Assembly: GCA_021777335.1 (NCBI GenBank)
Contig: JAJYDT010000022.1
Location: forward strand, 1-34,377
From: Pseudomonadota bacterium
GTDB lineage: Bacteria > Pseudomonadota > Gammaproteobacteria > Acidiferrobacterales > Acidiferrobacteraceae
DNA: 34,377 nucleotides
Reading direction: 5' to 3'
The position numbers and the translations under genes are program-made. This document shows positions 24,471 through 34,377 of this stretch, in pieces. The notes beneath the pieces were generated by a model. It was given only the letters and a program-made list of their open reading frames with translations, was not told where the DNA came from and did no database searches. Within the stretch, counting starts at the first letter, position 1. Every line of letters starts with the position of its first letter.

Positions 24471-24506
24471 GCAAAAATCCGGCGCGAGCAGCACCGGTTT
24501 TTGGCT
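24471..24506 (+). terminator. Possible attenuator-like hairpin between mlaD and mlaC
   Basis: An A-run, CCGG, an 11-base loop, CCGG and a TTTTT run form an imperfect inverted repeat in the 211-bp gap between mlaD and mlaC. The stem is weak. It could lower expression of mlaC, mlaB and later genes, or be chance. Confidence 0.25.
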
Positions 24507-24661
24507 AGAGCAGGGTGGGTGTCTTAACGAAAGAATAGCGGTTGCGCCATGGCACGTGTGATCAGTCTGCAGAGAGCCGAATCAAAAGAAGAGACAGGTA
24601 TCTGTACCTGCATCGCGCTGATCTCCATCACAAAATACTGGTGTTTCCAGGGAGCATGATA

Positions 24662-25276
24662 ATGAAAAAACTGATCGTTTTTTTGATGGCGTTCCAGATG
24701 TTCTGGGCGGTGTCGGCGTTCGCCGCGAACGCGGGCAACCCGGAGGCGCTCGTACGCCAGAAGACGGTCCAGATCCTGTCACTCCTTCAGAAGAACCGCG
24801 CCGAATACAAAACCCATCCGGCGATGCTGTATGCGATGGTGCAGCAGCGTGTTCTGCCTTACTTCGATTTTGACCTGATGTCCCGCTGGGTCCTTGGGCG
24901 CTACTGGCAGCAGGCGACACCGCAGCAGAGGCAGGCGTTCATACAGCAGTTTCGCACGCTGCTCGTGCGCACCTACGCAACTGCCCTCATGAGTTACAGC
25001 GGACAGAGGATCATCTATCTTCCGTTTCGTGGCAATCTGAAAGGACAGACGGTGACTGTTCGGACCCTGGTGCAGCAGGACAATGGCAGCCCCGCGGTTC
25101 CGGTCGACTACAGCTTCAACAAGGAACCCGGAGGCTGGAAGGTATACGACGTCAGTATCGACCGTGTTTCACTTGTCACCAACTACCGCATGACCTATTC
25201 GAACAAGATCCAGGACCAGGGGTTGCCCGCGTTGATCAGCAGCATGGAGCGCGTGAACGCGCAGTATGCACGATGA
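24662..25276 (+). CDS. mlaC: Periplasmic phospholipid-binding protein MlaC
   Basis: MlaC shuttles phospholipids between the outer-membrane MlaA and the MlaFEDB complex. The 204-residue precursor has a signal peptide (MKKLIVFLMAFQMFWAVSAFAAN) and then the family core with VLPYFDFDLMSRWVLGRYW, the QFRTLLVRTYATAL helix, VPVDYSF and GWKVYDVSIDRVSLVTNYR. ATG 24662 follows GGGAG; ATG 24656 is close by. The gap from mlaD is longer than the others in the operon. Its stop overlaps the mlaB ATG. Confidence 0.94.
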   Translation: MKKLIVFLMAFQMFWAVSAFAANAGNPEALVRQKTVQILSLLQKNRAEYKTHPAMLYAMVQQRVLPYFDFDLMSRWVLGRYWQQATPQQRQAFIQQFRTLLVRTYATALMSYSGQRIIYLPFRGNLKGQTVTVRTLVQQDNGSPAVPVDYSFNKEPGGWKVYDVSIDRVSLVTNYRMTYSNKIQDQGLPALISSMERVNAQYAR

Positions 25277-25575
25277 GCGGCCGCATCGAATCCAGTGGAA
25301 CGCATGGGTTCCGCGTGCTCGGAGAGATCACATTTGAAACGGCTAAGGATCTGGACGGCTTCCCCGAGCGCTGGGGGGAGATTCGGCAGGTCGACGTGGA
25401 TTTCTCGGAAACAGGCGATACGGACAGCGCGGCAGCAGCGCTCTTGCTGGATTGGGTGAATGTCGCCCGTGCGTCTGGCCGTGAACTTCGTTTCACCGGG
25501 GTTCCTGCGCGGTTACAGGATCTGATTCGCGTTTATGGCCTGACCCCGCTCCTGGACGCAGCCATCGCACGGTAA
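25273..25575 (+). CDS. mlaB: STAS-domain protein MlaB
   Basis: MlaB is the small cytoplasmic STAS subunit that stabilises MlaF in the complex. It has 100 residues. VDVDFSETGDTDSAAAALLLDWVNVARASG is the STAS core, with the Asp/Ser that in MlaB proteins sits at the MlaF interface (DTDS). Only weak sequence conservation is expected; the position after mlaC and a 4-base overlap support the call. Confidence 0.88.
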   Translation: MSGRIESSGTHGFRVLGEITFETAKDLDGFPERWGEIRQVDVDFSETGDTDSAAAALLLDWVNVARASGRELRFTGVPARLQDLIRVYGLTPLLDAAIAR

Positions 25576-25580
25576 CATCA

Positions 25581-26528
25581 ATGTCGGGCCCAGAAACAGC
25601 CGGGCCGGCCTTCCCCCCGGCAATCCGCATTTCCGGTCTTCGCAAGCACTATGGGTCGGTCCATGCGGTTGATGGAATTGATCTCGAGGTCCGCCGAGGC
25701 GAGTTTTTCGGGCTCCTCGGGCCGAACGGCGCTGGCAAATCGACGCTCATCAATATCATGGCAGGATTGGCGCGGGCGGACGAGGGCAGCGTGTCGGTTC
25801 TCGGGCACGACGTCGTCACGGACTACCGGAAGGCGCGTCGCGCGCTCGGCGTGGTACCGCAGGAGATCGTCTTCGATCCGTTTTTCACGGTGCGCGAGGT
25901 CCTTGCGCTGCAGGCAGGGTATTTCGGCCTTGGCGGCGAAAGCGAAGCCTGGCGCGAAGAACTCCTTTCGGCGCTTATGCTCGTGGAGAAGGGGGACGCG
26001 AACATGCGCTCGCTGTCAGGGGGTATGAAGCGGCGCGTGCTGATCGCTCAGGCGCTTGTCCATCGCCCTGAGGTCGTGGTTCTGGACGAGCCGACTGCAG
26101 GGGTCGACGTTGAGCTCAGGCAGTTGCTCTGGGTATTCATTCGCCGCCTTCAGAAAGAGGGCCACACGATTCTGCTCACGACGCATTACCTGGAAGAGGC
26201 GGAGCTGTTGTGTGACCGCATCGCCATCGTCAGCAGCGGTCGGATCATCGCCCTCGACTCCAAGGAAAACCTCCTTTCGCGGAACTTCCACCAGACGCTT
26301 TGCATCACCCTGTCCGCGGATTCCGCTCCGGTCCCTGCGACCCTGCTTGCCAAGGCCTTGAGCGTGGCTGGTAACCGTCTCGAGTTCCGGCTCAAGAAGG
26401 GCGTCGACGCCACCATGGAGATCCTCGAGGAACTGAAGCTTAGCGGAGCGAAGATCGCGGATCTGCACACACAGCAAACAGACCTTGAGGACGTGTTCCT
26501 GGAACTTACCCGGCGGCCGATGTCATGA
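25581..26528 (+). CDS. ABC-2 exporter ATP-binding protein (YadG-like)
   Basis: This 315-residue ATPase has Walker A GPNGAGKS at 47-54, Q-loop GVVPQEIVFDPFFTV, signature LSGGMKRRVLIAQAL, Walker B VVVLDEPTAGVD, switch His in TTHYLEEAELLCDRIAIV and a C-terminal tail (about 230-315) typical of YadG/CcmA-like ATPases. YadGH are ABC-2 exporters of unknown substrate. It starts 5 bp after mlaB and overlaps the permease gene by 4 bases, so it is transcribed with the mla genes in this organism. Confidence 0.92.
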   Translation: MSGPETAGPAFPPAIRISGLRKHYGSVHAVDGIDLEVRRGEFFGLLGPNGAGKSTLINIMAGLARADEGSVSVLGHDVVTDYRKARRALGVVPQEIVFDPFFTVREVLALQAGYFGLGGESEAWREELLSALMLVEKGDANMRSLSGGMKRRVLIAQALVHRPEVVVLDEPTAGVDVELRQLLWVFIRRLQKEGHTILLTTHYLEEAELLCDRIAIVSSGRIIALDSKENLLSRNFHQTLCITLSADSAPVPATLLAKALSVAGNRLEFRLKKGVDATMEILEELKLSGAKIADLHTQQTDLEDVFLELTRRPMS

Positions 26529-27286
26529 ACTGGCGCGGATGGTATACGCTGCTCTACAAGGAGCTGCTGCGCTTTTACAAGGTCGCGCTTCAGACGATTG
26601 GCGCGCCGATCATCACGGCACTGCTGTACCTGCTCGTGTTTTCGCATGTGCTCGCATCGAACGTTCAGGCGCTTCCAGGCGTGACATACGGTCATTTCCT
26701 GATCCCGGGGCTGATGATGATGTCGCTCATTCAGAACGCCTTCGCGAACAGCTCTTCAAGCATCATCCAGTCCAAGGTGACCGGGAATCTCATCTTCATT
26801 CTCATGACTCCGCTGTCCTCTGCGGAATTCCTGCTGGCGTTCGTGGTTGCCTCGATCGTGCGCGGTTTCCTGGTGGCTGCCGGTATCTATGTCATGGCGC
26901 TTTTTTTCATGAAGTTGCCCCTGGTCCATCCCCTGGTGGCATTGCTGTTCGCTGTACTTGCCGGCGGGGCGCTCGGTTCTCTGGGTGTCATTGCCGGAAT
27001 CTGGGCCGACAAGTTTGACCAGATGGCAGGATTCCAGAACTTCATCATCATGCCGCTGTCTTTCCTGAGCGGTGTTTTCTATTCGATTCACTCGCTTCCG
27101 CCCGTCTGGGCGAAAGTGTCGCACTTCAACCCTTTCTTTTATATGATAGATGGTTTCCGTTACGGGTTTTTCGGCGTATCGGATGTCGCGCCTTGGACGA
27201 GTCTCGTTGCGGCCCTCCTATTCCTCGCGCTGACCACAGCGGTGGCACTCGGCATGGTCGTACGTGGATACAAGTTGCGGTCTTAG
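26525..27286 (+). CDS. ABC-2 exporter permease (YadH-like)
   Basis: This 253-residue membrane protein has about six hydrophobic segments. Typical YadH features are the opening WYTLLYKELLRFYKVALQTIGAPIITALLYLLVF, the LIPGLMMMSLIQNAF segment, SSSIIQSKVTGNLIFILMTPLS and FIIMPLSFLSGVFYSIHSLP. It is the partner of the ATPase gene it overlaps. Substrate unknown. Confidence 0.92.
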   Translation: MNWRGWYTLLYKELLRFYKVALQTIGAPIITALLYLLVFSHVLASNVQALPGVTYGHFLIPGLMMMSLIQNAFANSSSSIIQSKVTGNLIFILMTPLSSAEFLLAFVVASIVRGFLVAAGIYVMALFFMKLPLVHPLVALLFAVLAGGALGSLGVIAGIWADKFDQMAGFQNFIIMPLSFLSGVFYSIHSLPPVWAKVSHFNPFFYMIDGFRYGFFGVSDVAPWTSLVAALLFLALTTAVALGMVVRGYKLRS

Positions 27287-27317
27287 CCGGCGGCAGGGCC
27301 GCCTTGGAGTCTTGACG

Positions 27318-27560
27318 ATGCACATACAGACCATCCGGGAGCTGATCGAGCAGGGGTTGCCAGGTGCCAAGGTCACGGTGCAGGGTGATGGCCGTCACTT
27401 CGAGGCGCTGGTCGAGAGTCCGCTCTTCTCCGGCAAGAGCATGGTGGCGCGTCATCAGATGGTGTATCGGGCGCTTGGCGACAAGATGCGGGAGGAGATC
27501 CATGCCCTCTCGATCAGGGCCGTGGCCCCCGATGAGCCGGGGGCAGGAGACGGACATTGA
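27318..27560 (+). CDS. ibaG: BolA/IbaG family protein
   Basis: This small 80-residue BolA-like protein lies before murA, as IbaG (YrbA) does in E. coli. The segment IRELIEQGLPGAKVTVQGDGRHFEALVESPLFSGKSMVARHQMVYRALGDKM shows the family core with the conserved His in ARHQMVY, a candidate Fe-S ligand. ATG 27318 is preceded by GGAG; the frame opens earlier at 27264 inside the permease gene. It stands directly before a monothiol glutaredoxin gene, its known Fe-S partner family. Confidence 0.92.
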   Translation: MHIQTIRELIEQGLPGAKVTVQGDGRHFEALVESPLFSGKSMVARHQMVYRALGDKMREEIHALSIRAVAPDEPGAGDGH

Positions 27561-27589
27561 AGGATTTTGACAAATCAGGAGGTGATATT

Positions 27590-29868
<2,279 letters not shown>

Positions 29869-29872
<4 letters not shown>

Positions 29873-31185
29873 CCGCGATACGCCGACTTGATGCCAGGAA
29901 TGCCGATTTTGGTACCGAGATCGAGACCCTTCTGGGGCGTGGTCTGCAGCAGGATGACGACGTCGAGCAGCGCGTGAAAATGATCATCGCGGATGTGCGG
30001 CGCGAGGGTGATGCAGCGCTTCTTCGGTACACACGCGAATATGACCATTTGGACGTGCGGGAGGCCGCCGCGCTCGAAGTTGCTCCACAGCGCCTCAAGA
30101 CGGCGCTTGCCGGGGTTCCCCGGGAACAGCGAACGGCACTGGAAGAAGCCGCGCGCCGCATCCGTCATTACCATGAGCGTCAGAGGCAGGAATCATGGAG
30201 CTACGATGACGGCCAGGGTATCAGTCTGGGGCAGCGGATCACGCCGCTCGACCGCGTCGGTCTTTATGTGCCGGGAGGCAAGGCGTCCTATCCGTCATCC
30301 GTGCTCATGAACGCGATTCCCGCGCATCTCGCAGGGGTTCCGGAGGTTGTGATGGTGGTGCCGACCCCGGGCGGGATCGTGAATGATCTTGTTCTCGCCG
30401 CCGCGGCGATAGCGGGTGTCGGCCGCGTCTTCCGCATCGGGGGGGCCCAGGCGATCGCGGCACTTGCCTACGGGACCAATACCGTACCGCGCGTGGACAA
30501 GATTGTAGGCCCTGGAAACGTATACGTCGCAACCGCTAAACGCTTGGTGTACGGCCAGGTTGCGATCGACATGATCGCCGGGCCGTCGGAGATCGTGATT
30601 GTGTGTGATGGAGACACCGATCCGGACTGGGTAGCCATGGATCTCTTCTCCCAGGCCGAGCACGATGAACGCGCGCAGTCGATCCTGATCAGCACCGACG
30701 CGGCTTTCCTCGGCGTGGTCGATCAGGCCATGGACCGGGCACTTGCGGGCATGGAGCGCGCAGAGGTGATCGGCGAGGCGCTTGCACGCAATGGCGCTCT
30801 GATTCTCGTGCGCTCGCTCGACGAGGCGGCTGACGTCGTCAACCGCATCGCACCCGAACATCTCGAGTTGTCTGTCAAGGATCCGGCAGCGGTTGCCGCA
30901 AAGGTCCGGCACGCCGGCGCCATCTTCCTTGGCCGGCATACAGCAGAGGCCTTGGGTGACTACTGTGCTGGCCCCAACCACGTGTTGCCGACGTCAGGAA
31001 CCGCGCGTTTCAGTTCACCGCTTGGAGTCTACGATTTCCAGAAGCGGACCAGCATCATCGGCTGTTCGCCTGAGGGCGCAGCGCGTCTTGGTCATACGGC
31101 GAGTGTGCTTGCGCGTGCCGAGGGACTGACCGCGCACGCGCGCTCCGCAGAGTACCGCATGGGTGACGGACGTCCGCAAAATTAA
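29869..31185 (+). CDS. hisD: Histidinol dehydrogenase
   Basis: HisD oxidises histidinol to histidine in two NAD-dependent steps with a zinc ion. The 438-residue protein has [58 protein letters not shown] with a catalytic/zinc His, and [19 protein letters not shown]. It overlaps hisG by 4 bases and hisC by 23. Confidence 0.97.
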
Positions 31186-32254
31186 CCCGGGATCCGGGAA
31201 GGATCGGTTGATCCGGCCCGAGGTCCGTGCGCTCAGGGCGTACGAGGTGGCAGATGCCACGGGCCTCATCAAGCTCGACGCCATGGAGAATCCGTATTCC
31301 TGGCCCCCGGAGCTTGTCTCCAAATGGCAGCGGCTGCTGGCGGCGGCGCCGATCAACCGCTATCCGGACCCGGGCGCGTCGGTGCTCAGGCAGGTCTTGC
31401 GGCGCAGGATCGGGCTGGCAGATGAGTTTGGTCTGCTGCTTGGAAATGGTTCTGACGAGATCATACAGATGCTCTTGTTGGCACTGGACCGCGACTGTGC
31501 GGTAATTGCGCCCACCCCGACCTTTGTCATGTACGAGATGAGTGCGAAGACCGTGGGATTGCCCTACGTCGGTGTTCCGCTCGGTCCCGAATTCGTGCTC
31601 GACGCTGAGCGGTTGCTCGAGGCCGCTGCCACGGTGCGACCCGGAGTGATTTTCATCGCCTACCCCAATAATCCGACCGGAAATCTGTTTTCCACGAAGG
31701 AGATCGAACGGGTCATCCGCGGGACTGATGCACTCGTGGTCGTCGACGAGGCTTATTTTCCCTTCGCCGGGAGCACTTTCATGGACCGGCTTCAGGAGTT
31801 CGAGAATCTCCTCGTCATGCGCACGCTGTCCAAGGAGGGGCTCGCCGGCCTCAGGCTTGGGTTTATCGCCGGACACCGGTCATGGATCGACGAGATCGAC
31901 AAGGTGCGCCTGCCGTACAACATCAACTGCGTCACGCAGATCACCGTAGCGTTCGCGCTCGAGCAGTCCGGGATGCTGGCCGCACAGGCAGAGCAGATCA
32001 GGGCCTCTCGTGCGCGCCTGTTCGAAGGACTGAGCGCGATTCCTGGGATACGTGCGTGGCCGAGCGACGCCAACTTCATTCTCTTCAGAACCCACGGCGC
32101 TAATGAGGTGTTCGACGGACTGCGGCGCCGCGGGGTCCTGATCAAGAACCTTGCTGGCAGCGGACTTCCTGGATTTCTGCGTGTTACCGTCGGCACGGAT
32201 GAGGAAAACCGCTGTTTTCTGCAGGCACTGCGGGATGAAATGGCGCCGGCGTAG
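31163..32254 (+). CDS. hisC: Histidinol-phosphate aminotransferase
   Basis: HisC transfers an amino group from glutamate to imidazole acetol phosphate. The 363-residue fold-type I PLP enzyme has NGSDEIIQ at 95, YPNNPTGN at 168, [10 protein letters not shown] near 193 and the PLP lysine K224 in [15 protein letters not shown]. It starts with GTG 31163 inside hisD. Its ribosome binding site is poor, so it probably relies on coupling to hisD translation. hisB, the usual next gene, is not present; a TIGR03790-type gene follows instead. Confidence 0.94.
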   Translation: MTDVRKINPGSGKDRLIRPEVRALRAYEVADATGLIKLDAMENPYSWPPELVSKWQRLLAAAPINRYPDPGASVLRQVLRRRIGLADEFGLLLGNGSDEIIQMLLLALDRDCAVIAPTPTFVMYEMSAKTVGLPYVGVPLGPEFVLDAERLLEAAATVRPGVIFIAYPNNPTGNLFSTKEIERVIRGTDALVVVDEAYFPFAGSTFMDRLQEFENLLVMRTLSKEGLAGLRLGFIAGHRSWIDEIDKVRLPYNINCVTQITVAFALEQSGMLAAQAEQIRASRARLFEGLSAIPGIRAWPSDANFILFRTHGANEVFDGLRRRGVLIKNLAGSGLPGFLRVTVGTDEENRCFLQALRDEMAPA

Positions 32255-33506
32255 TTTCGGCTTCTGGCTGCTGCTCGCGCTGTGCGCAGTCCCGCTGCGC
32301 GTCACGGCCTTCAATCGTGTGATCTCGATTCCTAATGGCCCCGTGGTCATATTCCCGAAGACCAGTCTTGGGCCGCGCGATCTCGGCGTTGTCGTCAACC
32401 TCGTCGATCCCGAGAGCATACGCATCGGCCGGTATTACGAGACCATGCGCCATATTCCGCCGGCCAATATCATCCATGTGCGATTTGTCCCTGATGGGCC
32501 CGACATGAATGTCTCCGTGTTCGAGCATCTCGAGTCCGAACTTATCCAGCGTACCCCGCCCTGGGTGCAGGCGTACGTACTCACGTGGACCCGCCCGTAT
32601 CGCGTCGGCTGCATGTCCATTACGACCGCATTCGCGATGGGATACGACACGCATTTTTGCGCCGCCACCTGCATGCCGACAAAGTGGGACCCGTACTTCA
32701 ACTCCAACAGCGAGGCGCCTTACCGCGACTTCGGTGTGCGCCCCACGATGATGCTGGCAGGAAAGAGCGTGCGCGCGGTCAAGGCGCTGATTGATCGCGG
32801 TGTCGCCTCGGATGGCACTGATCCGCGCGGGACCGCCTATCTTGTGAGCACGGGCGATCCGGCGCGCAACGTGCGCGCCGTGGAATACGGGGTGATCAAG
32901 CGACTCATGCGCGGTGTTATCCGGACCCGGGTGATTCACGCGCCGGGGATTCAGTACAAACGACATGTACTGTTCTATTTCACCGGGATTGCCCGGGTGC
33001 CCGACCTTGACACCAACCGCTTTGCCGCCGGGGCCGTGGGAGATGACCTGACCTCGTTCGGCGGCATACTGGACGGAAAGACCGGCCAGACAGACGTACT
33101 GCAGTGGCTCTCCGCGGGCGTAACCGGGAGTTATGGGACCGTGACGGAGCCCTGCAGTTTCCGCACTAAATTTCCGGACCCGGGCATCTTGATGACGCGG
33201 TATGTAAGTGGCGAATCGCTGATCGAGGCCTACTGGAAGAGTGTCGCCATGCCAGGCCAGGGGATCTTCGTGGGGGAGCCGCTGGCTGATCCCTTTGGGG
33301 GGTACTCGGTGGAATACCGTCACCACACGCTCACCCTGAGTACGCACGCGCTGCCCCCCGGGCGCTATTTTGTGTCGGCAGGTAATGCGCGCCATGGACA
33401 CTACCAGCCGGTGGGATCGGTGGTTGTGCACGCAGGTCTGCAGAAAATCACGCTGACCCATGCGTACGCACCGTTTTATCGACTGTCGCCGTCCGTGACC
33501 CGCTGA
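32235..33506 (+). CDS. Secreted TIGR03790-type protein of unknown function
   Basis: The gene encodes a 423-residue precursor with a signal peptide (WRRR, then FGFWLLLALCAVPLRVTA). The mature part starts with VVVNLVDPESIRIGRYYETMRHIPPANII, the opening of the TIGR03790 family, and later has VQAYVLTWTRPYRVGCMSITTAFAMG, an FCAATC double-Cys site and LTSFGGILDG. No enzymatic motif is known to me. ATG 32235 sits inside the last codons of hisC (20-base overlap), so it is cotranscribed with the his genes. It has three Cys near FCAATC, which could form disulfides in the periplasm. Confidence 0.72.
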   Translation: MKWRRRSFGFWLLLALCAVPLRVTAFNRVISIPNGPVVIFPKTSLGPRDLGVVVNLVDPESIRIGRYYETMRHIPPANIIHVRFVPDGPDMNVSVFEHLESELIQRTPPWVQAYVLTWTRPYRVGCMSITTAFAMGYDTHFCAATCMPTKWDPYFNSNSEAPYRDFGVRPTMMLAGKSVRAVKALIDRGVASDGTDPRGTAYLVSTGDPARNVRAVEYGVIKRLMRGVIRTRVIHAPGIQYKRHVLFYFTGIARVPDLDTNRFAAGAVGDDLTSFGGILDGKTGQTDVLQWLSAGVTGSYGTVTEPCSFRTKFPDPGILMTRYVSGESLIEAYWKSVAMPGQGIFVGEPLADPFGGYSVEYRHHTLTLSTHALPPGRYFVSAGNARHGHYQPVGSVVVHAGLQKITLTHAYAPFYRLSPSVTR

Positions 33507-34093
33507 CGGCCCATCATCGTTCCGGGCCTGCCCCTTTTGCGCATCCTCGTGTCTCCGTGCGGGTCTGTCCAGTGCGCACCTGCATGAGTTGCCTGAATAC
33601 GTGATCGGTGACCGGTGTTGCCGCTACATCCGGAACGGCCCGATCACCACTGCGAAGATTGCGCGTTTTTCTGGTGCGGGAGCGTACAGGCCCGAATCGT
33701 GAGGCGTCCCGCATTGAGCGGTTGAGACCACCAGATGCCGGCCACCTTCGGGCCACTGTCCTGCCTGCGGTGCAGAGTTCGGCTCAGGTAGTGGTTGCGG
33801 TCGAGGTTTCTGCGGCGACTCTATCCGATTAAGGCAGTGGAGAACTCAGCGCCATAGGAGCCAGTGATGTCAACGGCGGGACCCTTCGCACGTTTACTTT
33901 AGGACCTGTCAGGCTTGGGGGGTTGAGACCGAGATGCGGGAAAATTTCGCTGAATTTTTAGGATTGGGCGATTCATCGCCCAGTGATCTGCTGATTATTT
34001 GGCGACACAATAATCTTCCCTTGCGCACGCACGATTTGTCCTGAGTCCGACAGCCTAGTTTATCCATGATGGCCCACCTAAGGAGAACGAGTC
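33507..34093. other. Gene-free stretch of about 590 bp
   Basis: No gene can be supported here. A 75-codon open frame (33608-33832) has no family likeness. In another frame near 33630-33700 I read YIRNGPITTAKIARFSGAGA, and further on a CPACG-type site. That faintly recalls the C-terminal part of IS91-like transposases and may be a decayed mobile gene. A small hairpin (TGGGCGA, 4-base loop, TCGCCCA) lies at 33965-33982. Confidence 0.4.
33508..33538 (+). terminator. Weak hairpin terminator after the his-linked operon
   Basis: GGCCC (33508-33512) pairs with GGGCC (33524-33528) over an 11-base loop, and TTTT follows at 33535-33538. The stem is short. It lies directly after the last gene of the block. 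Confidence 0.3.
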
Positions 34094-34240
34094 ATGAGTG
34101 TTTATCGGAAAGTGGCAAGAATCGGAGGCCTCCTGATACTGTCTTTGGCGCTGTCGGGATGTTTTGCCGTGGTTCGACCCGGGTATTGGCACCCGGGATG
34201 GTGGGGTCGTGGTGGCTGGCATCGGGGCTATTGGCGTTAA
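34094..34240 (+). CDS. Small Trp/Gly-rich lipoprotein, 48 residues
   Basis: ATG 34094 follows TAAGGAGAACGAGTC, a strong ribosome binding site with 7-base spacing. The product starts MSVYRKVARIGGLLILSLAL and has a lipobox, LALSGC, with Cys23 as the lipid-bearing residue. The mature part is only 26 residues: six Trp, six Gly, two His and four Arg in a pattern like GYWHPGWWGRGGWHRGYWR. The signal, lipobox and ribosome binding site together make it credible. I do not recognise a family; small Trp/Gly/His-rich lipoproteins occur in the envelope of many Proteobacteria. Confidence 0.72.
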   Translation: MSVYRKVARIGGLLILSLALSGCFAVVRPGYWHPGWWGRGGWHRGYWR

Positions 34241-34377
34241 GTTGAATACGTATCTTGGACAGACAGCAAGAAAGATGATCCAGTCTCACTCGTTCGCTGG
34301 TCGAGGGGGTATCCAGCGCCGAACCGGGTGATCAGCCTCGCTGTCGCGTTGTTCCTCATCAGCCGACGGTTGCAACA
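34241..34377. other. 3' flank of the window
   Basis: 137 bp with no gene, repeat or terminator that I can support. Confidence 0.4.

Noticed and set aside
32184-33461. 425-codon minus-strand frame opposite the TIGR03790-type gene
   Set aside because: Composition is that of an antisense shadow (many His, Arg, Gly), and the plus-strand gene has a signal peptide and family likeness.
34036-34064. Possible promoter for the small lipoprotein gene (TTGTCC, 17 bp, TTTATC)
   Set aside because: The -10 matches at only 3 of 6 positions.

Overview
The window is from a GC-rich gammaproteobacterial chromosome. The main support is gene order: kdsD-kdsC-lptC-lptA-lptB-rpoN-hpf on one strand, and mlaFEDCB-ibaG-murA-hisG-hisD-hisC on the other, both classic gammaproteobacterial neighbourhoods. 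An HPr kinase gene (hprK), a short-form HisG and a BolA/monothiol-glutaredoxin pair point away from enterics, towards chemolithotrophic or Ectothiorhodospira/Acidiferrobacter-like lineages. That placement is inference.

Layout. (1) 1-4.1 kb is accessory: a complete-looking IS66-type insertion sequence (16-2406), a relatively AT-rich stretch without genes, and a Fic protein gene preceded by a striking palindromic operator. (2) 4.1-7.1 kb holds an orphan dihydrolipoamide-dehydrogenase-like flavoprotein, a stand-alone WYL-domain protein, a 70-residue histidine-rich protein and about 0.6 kb without genes. (3) 7.1-16.7 kb is one long minus-strand block: kdsD, kdsC, lptC, lptA, lptB, rpoN, hpf, hprK, rapZ, a mannose-type EIIA, HPr and enzyme I. 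It joins Kdo and LPS export genes to sigma-54 and a regulatory phosphotransferase chain with no sugar permease. (4) 16.9-19.0 kb: an unknown 192-residue protein translationally coupled to an ABC-2 exporter. (5) 19.2-22.0 kb: a coupled luciferase-like monooxygenase and NAD-dependent epimerase pair, divergent from a DUF72-like gene. (6) 22.3-33.5 kb: a plus-strand block of mla lipid-transport genes, a second ABC-2 exporter, ibaG, grxD, murA, hisG, hisD, hisC and a secreted TIGR03790-type protein. (7) 33.5-34.4 kb: mostly non-coding, with one 48-residue lipoprotein gene.

How the genes work together. Blocks 3 and 6 serve the outer membrane (Kdo synthesis, Lpt export, Mla retrograde lipid transport) and peptidoglycan precursor synthesis. 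The PTS chain is the most unusual part: HPr keeps His15 and Ser46 and EI keeps its active-site His, but the local EIIA has Gln where the phosphorylated His belongs, and ptsN is absent from its usual place between hpf and hprK. The chain may therefore signal through HprK/HPr-Ser46 rather than through phosphorylated EIIA.
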